Assembly: GCA_017962285.1 (NCBI GenBank)
Contig: JAGCVR010000049.1
Coordinates: forward strand, 1-10,029
Direction of reading: 5' to 3'
Source of the DNA: Muribaculaceae bacterium
Lineage (GTDB): Bacteria; Bacteroidota; Bacteroidia; Bacteroidales; Muribaculaceae
DNA length: 10,029 bases
In this document: positions 1 to 7,572 of the stretch, one piece after another
How the letters are laid out: every line of letters starts with the position of its first letter
Position numbering within the stretch: position 1 is the stretch's first letter
Position numbers and translations under genes: made by a program
The notes under the pieces: generated by a model
Told to the model about the DNA's origin: nothing
Databases searched by the model: none
What the model saw: only the letters and a program-made list of their open reading frames with translations

Positions 1-1
1 G

Positions 2-2599
2 AGTGCGACCACACTCAACATCCCGGGATACGTCACCTACAACGGCACCACTTATCAGGTGGACCGCATCGACGCCACCGCATTCTACGAGGAGTATAAC
101 CTGCAGCATGTAACAATAGGCTCTGGCGTGGAAACGATTTACTACGGTGCTTTCATGAGTTGCCTCAATCTGAAGTCAATCAAGTTCCCGGGCACACTCA
201 CCCGCATACAAGGCAGTGTCTTCTACAATACCGGCATCGATGATCTGTATTTCTGCACGCTCACTCCGCCCACCATTGCCGACGACGCCTTCGCTGGTAC
301 GTGCAATGCGGCGTGGCGGTTCTGGGCTCCCACGCCTCCCGCCCTAACGGCACTCAAGAAAGTAACGGCCCTCCAGTCTCCCTATCACCATTTTGCCGTT
401 GACGCAGCCAAAGCGCACGACTATACGATAGATGGTTTGTATGTGGTTGCTACGAAGACCGCCACACCCGGCAGCACCGAAGGTGAGTTTTCCGTTGTCG
501 GTGCGAAAAGCGAGAGTCTTTCAGATTTAACCATAAAGCCTATCGGCGTGTGGAGAGGTGGCGATTGCATATACAGATATACCATATATCATATCGCCGA
601 CAGCGCTTTTGTCGGGAATAACAACATTAAAACACTGACCGTTGGTACCAATGTTGGTGTGCCATTATACACCATCGGCAATGCGGCTTTCCGAAATTGT
701 CGAGCCATGACAACAGCCAGTATTAAGGCGCAAACCATAAAACCGTACGCCTTCAATGCCTGCCACGGCATGACAAGCTTAGAACTGATGAGTGGCACAA
801 CAACCCTATATGATTATTCATTCTACTGGCTCACAAGCCTTGAAACCGTCAGCATCCCATCGACACTTACGGGTTGGGACAACACTTTCTACCAAAACCC
901 GAAGATGAAGAAGTTCACAGGAAACACTGACCGCAGCAAAAAATTCTTTGTTGACGAAGACGGAAGACTCTGTCGAAACATAGACGGCAAGCTGTGGCTG
1001 GTAGAAAACCCGCCTTACCTCACTAAGCCGGAATTACCCAGCTATATAACCGGAATCAGGAAATACGCCTACTATAACTACACCGGCACCAAAGTGATTC
1101 TGCCATTCGGCGTGACCGAAATAGGTGAATCGCCTTTCTATTTTGCAAGCAATCTCACTTACGTGTTCATTCCAAGTTCGGTGACTTCAATCGGCAGGCA
1201 ACTGTTCTATCAATGTCCAAATCTCGTTCATCTTGCACTGAACTGCAAGACTCCGCCGACATTTTCAAGTATTACGAACTTCTTTTTCGACGTAAACAAC
1301 AGTCTCAAGGTCTATGTGCCGGCACAGTTCTACAGCGACTACGTGGCCTCATCATCATGGCAGCTGCTTACCGACAGGCTGGGCAGAGATTGCCTGAAGA
1401 TTGGAGCCGTTGACTGCTCTTATGACTATAATGGCAAAACCAGCTACTACCGCCTCGACGCGAACACATCTAGCGCCTATACCGCCTTTGCCGACGACAA
1501 TGTCCGTGGATGGAGCACCACAAGCGATATCACTGGAGATGTGGATGTCCCAATTGGTATCGACGTGAACGGTCGTGGATATGACGTGATTGGTGTTGAC
1601 AAGAATGCTTATCAGAGTACGGAAAACCTGGCATTGACCCTCTCACATCTCACCGAGTCGATTGATGAGATGGCATTCTACGATGCGAGTCTGACCGCCG
1701 ACCTCGACCTGTTTGACTGCTACTATTTAGAGAGGATTTCTGACAAGGCATTCTACAACTGCCACCGCCGGCACATAATTCTTCCGCCCCATGTAGTGAA
1801 CATTGGCGATGACGCGTGGGACACCTATGGTGGTTCTACCTACCAAATCTATGCTCCGGTGGATTTGGTCTCAACCTACTACAACCGTGCGGCATCATTC
1901 TCCAGCAACGGAGGCCGCTTCGACAACTACGTGGCAGGTTATCTCCTGCCCACCGAGACCGGCAAGGCTCGCACATTCGCCTACCCGTGGAACTTCGATT
2001 TTAATGCCTCCAACAACGACCAGCTCGAATATCTCAAAGTTTACAGTGTGAAGGCTCTTCGCGAGCTATTAGGTATCGCAACCACCGAGCGCATAGCCAA
2101 TGTAAGCCCCAATCACGTCCATAATGGTGGAAACGGCTATCTGTACGTACTCGACGGAACCGGCCGCAGATATGTGAAACTTCGCAACTATGGCGGACTC
2201 ACAACCGATTACTACAATATGCTCAGTTCCTACTCGGCACTGACCGACCGCAACGAGCAGTACAACATGAGCCAACTATACCTGACTTTCGATGAGGACA
2301 CTCAGCGCTTCACCAGTCTCCCATCCGCAACCAGCTGGCCATTCGACACCAATACCGCTCATATATGCACCAGCAGATACTACGACATCTCCGGTGGATA
2401 CGAAATCGATATCTTCAAGATTCTGGGCGACATGGACGGTAACGGACTTCTTGAAGTGAACGACGTGGTAATCCTGGCAGAACTCGCCATGAGTGGCGGC
2501 GCTACCGCCGAACAAATTTCAATTGGCGACATGGACGGCAGCGGCGCGATTGACGTGAACGATGTGGTGATTCTCGCCGGACTGGTCATGGGCTCGTGA
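2..2599 (+). CDS. BspA-like leucine-rich-repeat protein with C-terminal dockerin repeats, 5' end missing
   Basis: The reading frame is open from the left edge (codon at 2) to a TGA at 2597-2599, giving 865 visible residues. By alignment to the downstream paralog about 49 N-terminal residues, including the signal peptide, lie outside the window; the internal GTG at 59 is not the start. It contains three blocks of BspA/LRR_5-type repeats (patterns such as 'AFxxCxxLxxIxxPxxxxxI'), each closing with a motif like 'VPAQFYSDYVASSSW'. A beta-rich module follows ('FAYPWNFDFN', 'NGGNGYLYVLDGTG'). The last 57 residues (codons from 2426) are two dockerin-type calcium loops, GDMDGNGLLEVND and GDMDGSGAIDVND. 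BspA-type proteins are usually exported adhesins or ligand binders; dockerins bind cohesins. The ligand and cohesin partner are unknown. The next gene, 66 bases downstream on the same strand, is a close paralog and may be co-transcribed. Confidence 0.9.
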   Translation, partial: SATTLNIPGYVTYNGTTYQVDRIDATAFYEEYNLQHVTIGSGVETIYYGAFMSCLNLKSIKFPGTLTRIQGSVFYNTGIDDLYFCTLTPPTIADDAFAGTCNAAWRFWAPTPPALTALKKVTALQSPYHHFAVDAAKAHDYTIDGLYVVATKTATPGSTEGEFSVVGAKSESLSDLTIKPIGVWRGGDCIYRYTIYHIADSAFVGNNNIKTLTVGTNVGVPLYTIGNAAFRNCRAMTTASIKAQTIKPYAFNACHGMTSLELMSGTTTLYDYSFYWLTSLETVSIPSTLTGWDNTFYQNPKMKKFTGNTDRSKKFFVDEDGRLCRNIDGKLWLVENPPYLTKPELPSYITGIRKYAYYNYTGTKVILPFGVTEIGESPFYFASNLTYVFIPSSVTSIGRQLFYQCPNLVHLALNCKTPPTFSSITNFFFDVNNSLKVYVPAQFYSDYVASSSWQLLTDRLGRDCLKIGAVDCSYDYNGKTSYYRLDANTSSAYTAFADDNVRGWSTTSDITGDVDVPIGIDVNGRGYDVIGVDKNAYQSTENLALTLSHLTESIDEMAFYDASLTADLDLFDCYYLERISDKAFYNCHRRHIILPPHVVNIGDDAWDTYGGSTYQIYAPVDLVSTYYNRAASFSSNGGRFDNYVAGYLLPTETGKARTFAYPWNFDFNASNNDQLEYLKVYSVKALRELLGIATTERIANVSPNHVHNGGNGYLYVLDGTGRRYVKLRNYGGLTTDYYNMLSSYSALTDRNEQYNMSQLYLTFDEDTQRFTSLPSATSWPFDTNTAHICTSRYYDISGGYEIDIFKILGDMDGNGLLEVNDVVILAELAMSGGATAEQISIGDMDGSGAIDVNDVVILAGLVMGS

Positions 2600-2606
2600 A
2601 CGAGCA

Positions 2607-2638
2607 GTTAACAAGTTGACGAGTAAACGAGTAAACAA
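2607..2638. repeat. 8-base tandem repeat, 4 units, after first LRR gene
   Basis: Four consecutive 8-base units, GTTAACAA, GTTGACGA, GTAAACGA and GTAAACAA, start 7 bases after the stop codon of the first LRR gene. The consensus is GTWRACRA. The same array, in five units, follows the second LRR gene. No good hairpin or T-run is present, so this does not look like a terminator. It occupies about half of the 66-base gap between the two genes, where I also see no convincing Bacteroidetes -7 element. Confidence 0.85.
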
Positions 2639-2665
2639 GCGAATAATCAAAAAAAGAATTGCAAT

Positions 2666-5392
2666 ATGAAACGTTTAATTCCTCTTATCACATTTATGGC
2701 TGCTTCGCTCCTGGCGAACGCATCCGACTTTGAAGTGGGCTATCTGCAATATTCCTACACCAACACATCGCACACAAGGGTTTGTGTGGAAGGCCTTTCA
2801 ACGGCCGGACAGAATGTGTCCATTCTCAACATCCCGGGATATGTCACCTACAACGGCACCACGTATAAGGTGGATTTCATCGAGTCCACCGCATTCTATC
2901 AGGAGCGCAACCTGCAGCATGTGGCAATAGATTATGGCGTGGAAGCAATTTACTATGGAGCTTTCATGAGCTGCACCAATCTGAAGACAATAAAGTTCCC
3001 CGGCACACTCACCAGCATACAAAGCAAGGCGTTCTACAATACCGGCATTGATGACCTGTATTTCTGCACGCTCACGCCTCCCACCATTGCCAGCGATGCC
3101 TTCTCCGGCTTAAGCAGTGGGGAATGGCGATTCTGGGTGCCCACAGCTACCGCCCTCACAGCAATCAAGAGTGTCTCGGCTCTCCAATCTCCAGTTCACC
3201 ATTTCGGCATTAACACTGCCACTGCATGCGACACACAGATAAATGGTATCTATGTGGTTGCAACGAAGGCTGCCACACCCACCAGCACTTCGGGTGAGTT
3301 TACCGTTGTCGGGGCGAAAAGCGAGAGTCTTTCAGATTTAACCATAAAGGCCAATGGCTTGTCGAAAGGTGGAGGTTACAGCTATGCCATACGTCATATC
3401 GCCGACAGCGCTTTCGTCGGGAACAACAACATTAACACCCTGACTGTTGGTCCGAGCATATACACCATCGGCTATGCGGCTTTCCGCAATTGTCGCAACA
3501 TGACATCAGCCAGCATAGCGGCGCAAACCATAAGACCATACGCATTCAATGCCTGCCACGGCATGACAAGCTTAGAACTGAAAGCGGGCGTAACAACCCT
3601 TGATGATTATTCATTCTACTGGCTCACAAGCCTTGAAACCGTCAGCATCCCATCGACACTTACGGGGTGGGACGAGTCTTTCTACAAAAACCCGAAAATG
3701 AGGAAGTTCACCGGCAACAACGACCGCAGCAAAAAATTCTTTGTTGACGAAGACGGAAGGCTCTGCCGCAACATAAATGGCAAGCTGTGGCTGGTAGAAA
3801 ACCCGCCTTACCTCACCAAGCCGGAATTACCAAGCTATATAACCGGAATAAGGAATTTCGCCTACTATAACTACACCGGCACCAAAGTGATTCTGCCATT
3901 CGGCGTGACCGAAATAGGTGAGTCGCCTTTCTATTTTGCAAGCAATCTCACCTATGTGTTCATTCCAAGTTCGGTGACTTCAATCGGAAGGCGACCGTTC
4001 TATCAATGCCCAAATCTCGTTCATCTTGCACTGAACTGCAAGACCCCACCGACATTTTCAAGTGTCTATGACTTCTTTTTCAACATAAACAGCAGTCTTA
4101 AGGTCTATGTGCCGGCACAGTTCTACAGCGACTACGTCGCCTCCTCTTCCTGGCAGCTGCTGACCGACGGGCTGGGCGGAGATTGCCTGCAGATTGGAGC
4201 CGTTGACTGCTCTTATGACTATAATGGCAAAACCAGCTACTACCGACTCGACGCAAGCACTTATGACGCCTACTCCGCCTTTGCCGACGATGATGTCCGT
4301 GGATGGAGCACCATAAGCGATGCTACCGGAGAAGTCGAGGTCCCGGATATGATCGTCGTGAACGGTGAGACGTATACCGTGAATGGTGTTGACAAGTGCG
4401 CTTACCAGGACACGGAAGACCTGGAACTGACCCTCCCGAATTCCATCGAGTCAATAGGGAAAAAGGCATTCTACAATGCGTCTCTGACCGCCGAGCTCGA
4501 CCTGTTTGACTGCGACAATTTGGAGACGATATCTGACAGCGCATTCTACAACTGCGACCACCGTAACATAATTCTTCCACCTCACGAAGTGACGTTTGGC
4601 AACGATGCATGGAGCACCGAAAGGGGCTGGACCTACCACATCTATGCTCCGGTGGATTTGGTTTCAACCTACTACAACCGCGCGGCTTCATTCTCCAGCA
4701 ACGGAAGCCGCTTCGACAAATACGTGGCCGGCTATCTCACGCCCACCGAGGAAGGCAAGGCTCGAACCTTCGCCTACCCATGGAACTTTGATTATAATGG
4801 CATCTACTACATTCTCGATCAATATATTAAAGTTTACAGTGTGAGTGCTCTGCAAAAAACCAGTGGCATCGCAACCACCGAGCGCCTTACCAATGTAGGC
4901 CCGAATAACACCCATAATGGAGGAAACGGCTATCTTTATACGCTCGACGGAACCGGACTCAAATATGTGAGACTCGCTAACAGAGACAAGGTCGGCTCGA
5001 GCACCTCCAATTTGCTCTTAAGCTACTCGGCATTGAACGACCGCACCGAGACGTTCTACTCGGACCAACTCTACATGACCTTCGACGAAGACACACAGCG
5101 CTTCACAGCCCTTCCTTCCACATCCAACTGGCCCTTCACCACCAACACAGCATATATCCGTTGCAGCAGTGATTTCTACTTACCCGACGGATACGGCGTC
5201 AACATTTTCAAGACCCTGGGCGACATGGACGGTAACGGACTCCTTGAAGTGAACGACGTGGTGATCCTGGCAGAACTCGCCATGAGTGGCGGCGCCACCG
5301 CTGAACAAATTTCAATTGGCGACATGGACAGCAGCGGCGCGATTGACGTGAACGACGTGGTGATCCTCGCTGAACTTGTCATGGGCTCGTAA
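2666..5392 (+). CDS. Secreted BspA-like leucine-rich-repeat protein with C-terminal dockerin repeats
   Basis: A complete 908-residue protein. The ATG at 2666 follows an A-rich leader typical of Bacteroidetes and opens a clear Sec signal peptide (KR, hydrophobic core, ANA|S; cleavage after residue 19). There is no lipobox Cys, so it is probably exported rather than a lipoprotein. BspA/LRR_5 repeats form three blocks at about 66-165, 240-495 and 565-675. A beta-type module follows at about 695-835 ('ARTFAYPWNFDY', 'HNGGNGYLYTLDGTG'). Residues 852-908 are two dockerin-type F-hand loops, with candidate calcium ligands D853, D855, N857, E861, D864 and D886, D888, S890, D894, D897. The role is probably cell-surface or extracellular binding; the ligand is unknown. 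It is the closest relative of the upstream gene, with long stretches identical at DNA level and other stretches well diverged. No cohesin gene or type IX secretion tail is recognised in the window. Confidence 0.93.
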   Translation: MKRLIPLITFMAASLLANASDFEVGYLQYSYTNTSHTRVCVEGLSTAGQNVSILNIPGYVTYNGTTYKVDFIESTAFYQERNLQHVAIDYGVEAIYYGAFMSCTNLKTIKFPGTLTSIQSKAFYNTGIDDLYFCTLTPPTIASDAFSGLSSGEWRFWVPTATALTAIKSVSALQSPVHHFGINTATACDTQINGIYVVATKAATPTSTSGEFTVVGAKSESLSDLTIKANGLSKGGGYSYAIRHIADSAFVGNNNINTLTVGPSIYTIGYAAFRNCRNMTSASIAAQTIRPYAFNACHGMTSLELKAGVTTLDDYSFYWLTSLETVSIPSTLTGWDESFYKNPKMRKFTGNNDRSKKFFVDEDGRLCRNINGKLWLVENPPYLTKPELPSYITGIRNFAYYNYTGTKVILPFGVTEIGESPFYFASNLTYVFIPSSVTSIGRRPFYQCPNLVHLALNCKTPPTFSSVYDFFFNINSSLKVYVPAQFYSDYVASSSWQLLTDGLGGDCLQIGAVDCSYDYNGKTSYYRLDASTYDAYSAFADDDVRGWSTISDATGEVEVPDMIVVNGETYTVNGVDKCAYQDTEDLELTLPNSIESIGKKAFYNASLTAELDLFDCDNLETISDSAFYNCDHRNIILPPHEVTFGNDAWSTERGWTYHIYAPVDLVSTYYNRAASFSSNGSRFDKYVAGYLTPTEEGKARTFAYPWNFDYNGIYYILDQYIKVYSVSALQKTSGIATTERLTNVGPNNTHNGGNGYLYTLDGTGLKYVRLANRDKVGSSTSNLLLSYSALNDRTETFYSDQLYMTFDEDTQRFTALPSTSNWPFTTNTAYIRCSSDFYLPDGYGVNIFKTLGDMDGNGLLEVNDVVILAELAMSGGATAEQISIGDMDSSGAIDVNDVVILAELVMGS

Positions 5393-5397
5393 GGCAA

Positions 5398-5437
5398 GTT
5401 AACAAGTTGACAAGTAAACGAGTAAACAAGTTAACAA
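5398..5437. repeat. 8-base tandem repeat, 5 units, after second LRR gene
   Basis: Five consecutive 8-base units, GTTAACAA, GTTGACAA, GTAAACGA, GTAAACAA and GTTAACAA, start 5 bases after the stop codon. Units 1-4 match the array after the upstream paralog in order, with one base changed (second unit GTTGACAA against GTTGACGA). One unit is added. The shared position and order show that the repeat belongs to the duplicated unit along with the gene. Confidence 0.85.
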
Positions 5438-5462
5438 GCAATCACTTAAGGCTTAAAACATT

Positions 5463-5493
5463 CGATGGCGTTCCCATAACGGAAACGCCATCG
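5463..5493. terminator. Probable bidirectional terminator hairpin between convergent genes
   Basis: CGATGGCG (5463-5470) pairs perfectly with CGCCATCG (5486-5493). TTCC/GGAA extends the stem past one bulged A around the loop CATAAC. It lies between the plus-strand LRR gene (ends 5392) and the minus-strand ATPase gene (ends 5540), where a shared terminator is expected. The T-tracts are weak on both sides (TTCTAAATCCTATTTTT on the plus strand, AATGTTTTAAG on the minus strand), so termination efficiency is uncertain. The rest of the 147-base gap holds the 8-base repeat and nothing else I recognise. Confidence 0.6.
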
Positions 5494-5539
5494 TTCTAAA
5501 TCCTATTTTTGCAACATCCTCTTCGTTCTGCCAGCCAAA

Positions 5540-6676
5540 TTATAGATAGAACTTCTGTCGTGCCAGCCACAACTTAAACAAAGAGTCGTTGAACTGAACC
5601 GTTTGCCCTTCAACGTCAATAAGGTCTCTTTTGAGTAAAGCTTTCTTAACCGACTGAACATTTGATGAAGACTCCAAACGATACTTCTTTATAATATCCC
5701 TACGACTAAATCCGAATGTAACACCGTCGGCTACTGCCTTAAGAAAATTGAGCTGAAACTCCGATAATTGTTCCACCTCCCTTTGGAAAAAAACTTTGTT
5801 TTGTTCCAAAAGATCATTTATGGCATTATCAATATCCTCTCCCGTTACCACATCCGCAGACTTATACCACACCAGCCAAGCAAGATGCTGCACGTAAGAA
5901 GAGACATTCTCTGTAACTTCACAAATCATTTTAGCCTGTCCAACTGTTATGGTCTTACCAGTTTGATGAAACTTATCACATATGAATTTAACCCACTCGT
6001 CAGCTGGTATTTTCTTCAAAAACACCATATCGCCAAACTTGTAAAAAGGCATACTCTTGTCATTGAAGATATTTTCCAGTAGATGCTTTTTACTGCCGAA
6101 CATACAATATGTAACATTCTGTTGATGTTGCCACACCGAACGCAATTTCCTTTGAAACAACACAGAATCGGCAAAAGCTGCAATTTGCTGGAATTCATCT
6201 ATACATATCACGATCTGGATTTTTTTCTTTTTCGCAATTTTCTCTGGCAGCTGTAATATCTCGTCTTCTGACCCATCTCTTGAATTCCAATCAAAAGAAA
6301 TTGAAAAATCGTTTATGGGATCTGACCCAAATGAAAATTTCGGAGAAATTCCAGAAAGGAAAGTTTTTGCCATCTCAATCCATTCGTCAAGTTTAGATGA
6401 CGTCTGTTTGATGATTGCAGAGGTAAACGCATGATAAAAATCATACTCAGACTTACACTGAAACACATCAATAAAGATTGGTTTAATTTGCGAATCGTCA
6501 ATGCCGCTAATCACCTTCTTAACCAAAGATGTCTTCCCCCAACGGCGTGGTGAAATTAGAATAGTGTTGATACCATGCGTAAGGTTGGCATTGAGTCGCT
6601 TGGCATCTTCTGCACGGTCCGTGAAATTCTCGCCTTCAGCAGCTTTTCCAAAAACAAAGGGATTCTTTATCATCAT
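5540..6676 (-). CDS. Archaeal-ATPase-like (ATPase_2 family) P-loop protein with C-terminal winged helix
   Basis: A 378-residue protein. The N-terminus 'NPFVFGKAAEGENFTDR' with 'EDAKRL' is the entry motif of the ATPase_2 (PF01637-like) STAND-related ATPases. Walker A is SPRRWGKTS (42-50). Walker B is IVICIDEFQQ (155-164) with the acidic pair D160/E161. A sensor-1-like strand ends in FGS (193-195). A helical lid follows, then a probable winged helix at about 303-357. The C-terminal 'FNDSLFKLWLARQKF' resembles the family's closing motif. The predicted activity is ATP hydrolysis; the target is unknown and many such genes are orphans, as here. The start has two adjacent ATGs (6676 and 6673); the first is taken, although the second is equally possible. 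The gene is richer in A/T and in AAA/TTT codons than its flanks, which suggests acquisition. It has its own promoter and is convergent with the LRR genes. Confidence 0.88.
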   Translation of the reverse strand: MMIKNPFVFGKAAEGENFTDRAEDAKRLNANLTHGINTILISPRRWGKTSLVKKVISGIDDSQIKPIFIDVFQCKSEYDFYHAFTSAIIKQTSSKLDEWIEMAKTFLSGISPKFSFGSDPINDFSISFDWNSRDGSEDEILQLPEKIAKKKKIQIVICIDEFQQIAAFADSVLFQRKLRSVWQHQQNVTYCMFGSKKHLLENIFNDKSMPFYKFGDMVFLKKIPADEWVKFICDKFHQTGKTITVGQAKMICEVTENVSSYVQHLAWLVWYKSADVVTGEDIDNAINDLLEQNKVFFQREVEQLSEFQLNFLKAVADGVTFGFSRRDIIKKYRLESSSNVQSVKKALLKRDLIDVEGQTVQFNDSLFKLWLARQKFYL

Positions 6677-6706
6677 ATTCTATATTTTTCAAGCAGTTAC
6701 ACACTG

Positions 6707-6736
6707 CAAATATATAAAACATATTTAATATAACAA
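6707..6736 (-). promoter_or_regulatory. Bacteroidetes-type promoter of the ATPase gene
   Basis: Read on the minus strand, TTG (6736-6734) is followed after exactly 19 bases by TATATTTG (6714-6707). This fits the Bacteroidetes sigma-ABfr consensus TTG-N19-21-TAnnTTTG. The predicted transcription start is near 6700, leaving a leader of about 24 bases before the ATG. No Shine-Dalgarno motif is present; the leader is A-rich. Confidence 0.75.
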
Positions 6737-6799
6737 GTTTATTAGTAATAGTTTTATTACTAAATTTAGTAACATGTTTATTAGTAACAACTCTATTAC
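6737..6799. promoter_or_regulatory. Cluster of TTAGTAA/TTACTAA sites abutting the ATPase promoter (putative operator)
   Basis: Four copies of one 7-base site are present: TTAGTAA at 6742, 6766 and 6781, and its complement TTACTAA at 6757. They build a perfect 9-base inverted repeat with a 4-base spacer (TTAGTAATA, GTTT, TATTACTAA; 6742-6763). A perfect 16-base palindrome TTACTAAATTTAGTAA (6757-6772) overlaps it. At larger scale 6737-6760 is directly repeated at 6776-6799 (20 of 24 bases, period 39). The cluster starts at the base next to the -33 element. That arrangement resembles an operator or activator array, but binding by any protein is inference. The remaining bases up to 6837 hold no clear terminator for rsmI. 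Confidence 0.6.
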
Positions 6800-6837
6800 A
6801 TCATAGGAAGCCGCACAGGCAGAGAGGTTATGCGGGT

Positions 6838-7563
6838 TTAATGCTTTGGCTTGAGGTGCGCGTATTTATCGGTTTTCACATGCTCTTCCTGTGGAGCACC
6901 TGCCACCACAATCACGATTTCGCCTCGGGGCGGCTCGGCTGTGAAGTGCGCCACGAGTTCGCCAAGCGTTCCATTGACGGTGGTGTTGTGAATCTTTGAA
7001 ATCTCGCGGCTCACGCTTGCCTCGCGGTCGGCACCGAATGCCTCCGAAAAGGCCTGGAGCGTTTTCACCAGACGCATAGGCGACTCATAGAAAATCATCG
7101 TGCGCGGTTCTGTGGCAAGACCGGCTATGCGTGTGGCACGGCCCTTCTTCTGGGGCAGGAAGCCCTCGAAGGTAAACCGCTCGCATGGAAGCCCCGAATT
7201 GACGAGAGCCGGCACAAATGCTGTGGCTCCGGGCAGTGTCTCAACCTCAATGTTCTCCCGGCGGCACTCACGCGAGAGAAGGAAACCGGGATCGCTGATG
7301 GCCGGTGTGCCGGCATCGCTTACAAGTGCCACCACACTCCCCTGCTGCAGCATCTGTATCACTCCCTGCAGCGACTGGTGTTCGTTGAACTTGTGGTGGC
7401 TGCGCATTGGCGTTTCTATTCCGAAGTGCTTCATCAGCACTCCACTCGTGCGCGTATCCTCGGCAAGGATGATGTCGGCGTTTTTAAGCACCTCGACTGC
7501 GCGAGGCGTGAAGTCGAGAAGGTTTCCCACCGGTGTGGGCACTATGAAGAGTTTGCCTGCCAT
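6838..7563 (-). CDS. rsmI: 16S rRNA (cytidine(1402)-2'-O)-methyltransferase RsmI
   Basis: The 241-residue protein transfers a methyl group from S-adenosylmethionine to the 2'-hydroxyl of C1402 in the 16S rRNA decoding centre; it acts in the cytoplasm on the assembled small subunit. The tetrapyrrole-methylase-fold signatures of RsmI are all visible: VPTPVGNLLDFTPRA (8-22), AEDTR (34-38), SDAGTPAISDPGF (82-94), LPGATAFVPALVNSGLP (110-126), FEGFLPQKKGR (132-142) and YESPMRL (159-165). It is shorter than the E. coli enzyme (about 286 residues) because the C-terminal extension is absent, as is usual in Bacteroidetes. It starts 9 bases after the stop of the upstream small gene, so it is probably the last gene of a three-gene operon. 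No strong terminator is seen after its stop; a weak CCGCA/TGCGG hairpin lies at about 6810-6836. Confidence 0.96.
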   Translation of the reverse strand: MAGKLFIVPTPVGNLLDFTPRAVEVLKNADIILAEDTRTSGVLMKHFGIETPMRSHHKFNEHQSLQGVIQMLQQGSVVALVSDAGTPAISDPGFLLSRECRRENIEVETLPGATAFVPALVNSGLPCERFTFEGFLPQKKGRATRIAGLATEPRTMIFYESPMRLVKTLQAFSEAFGADREASVSREISKIHNTTVNGTLGELVAHFTAEPPRGEIVIVVAGAPQEEHVKTDKYAHLKPKH

Positions 7564-7572
7564 ATCACTTAA

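Noticed and set aside
2616..2649. TTGACG and TAATCA in the gap before the second LRR gene, resembling an E. coli-type promoter
   Set aside because: The spacing is 22 bases and the TTGAC comes from the 8-base repeat; Bacteroidetes promoters do not follow that consensus.
4323..4691. Minus-strand frame of 122 codons inside the second LRR gene
   Set aside because: It lies wholly inside a complete conserved gene; it is Arg/Ser/Pro-rich, as expected for an antisense frame.
5504..5511. TATTTTTG resembling a plus-strand -7 promoter element
   Set aside because: It points into the antisense strand of the ATPase gene with no gene or -33 box to go with it; probably chance or part of the terminator T-tract.
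6737..6799. CRISPR array or plasmid-type iterons
   Set aside because: There are too few units, no spacers of equal length, no cas or rep genes nearby, and the position next to a promoter fits an operator better.
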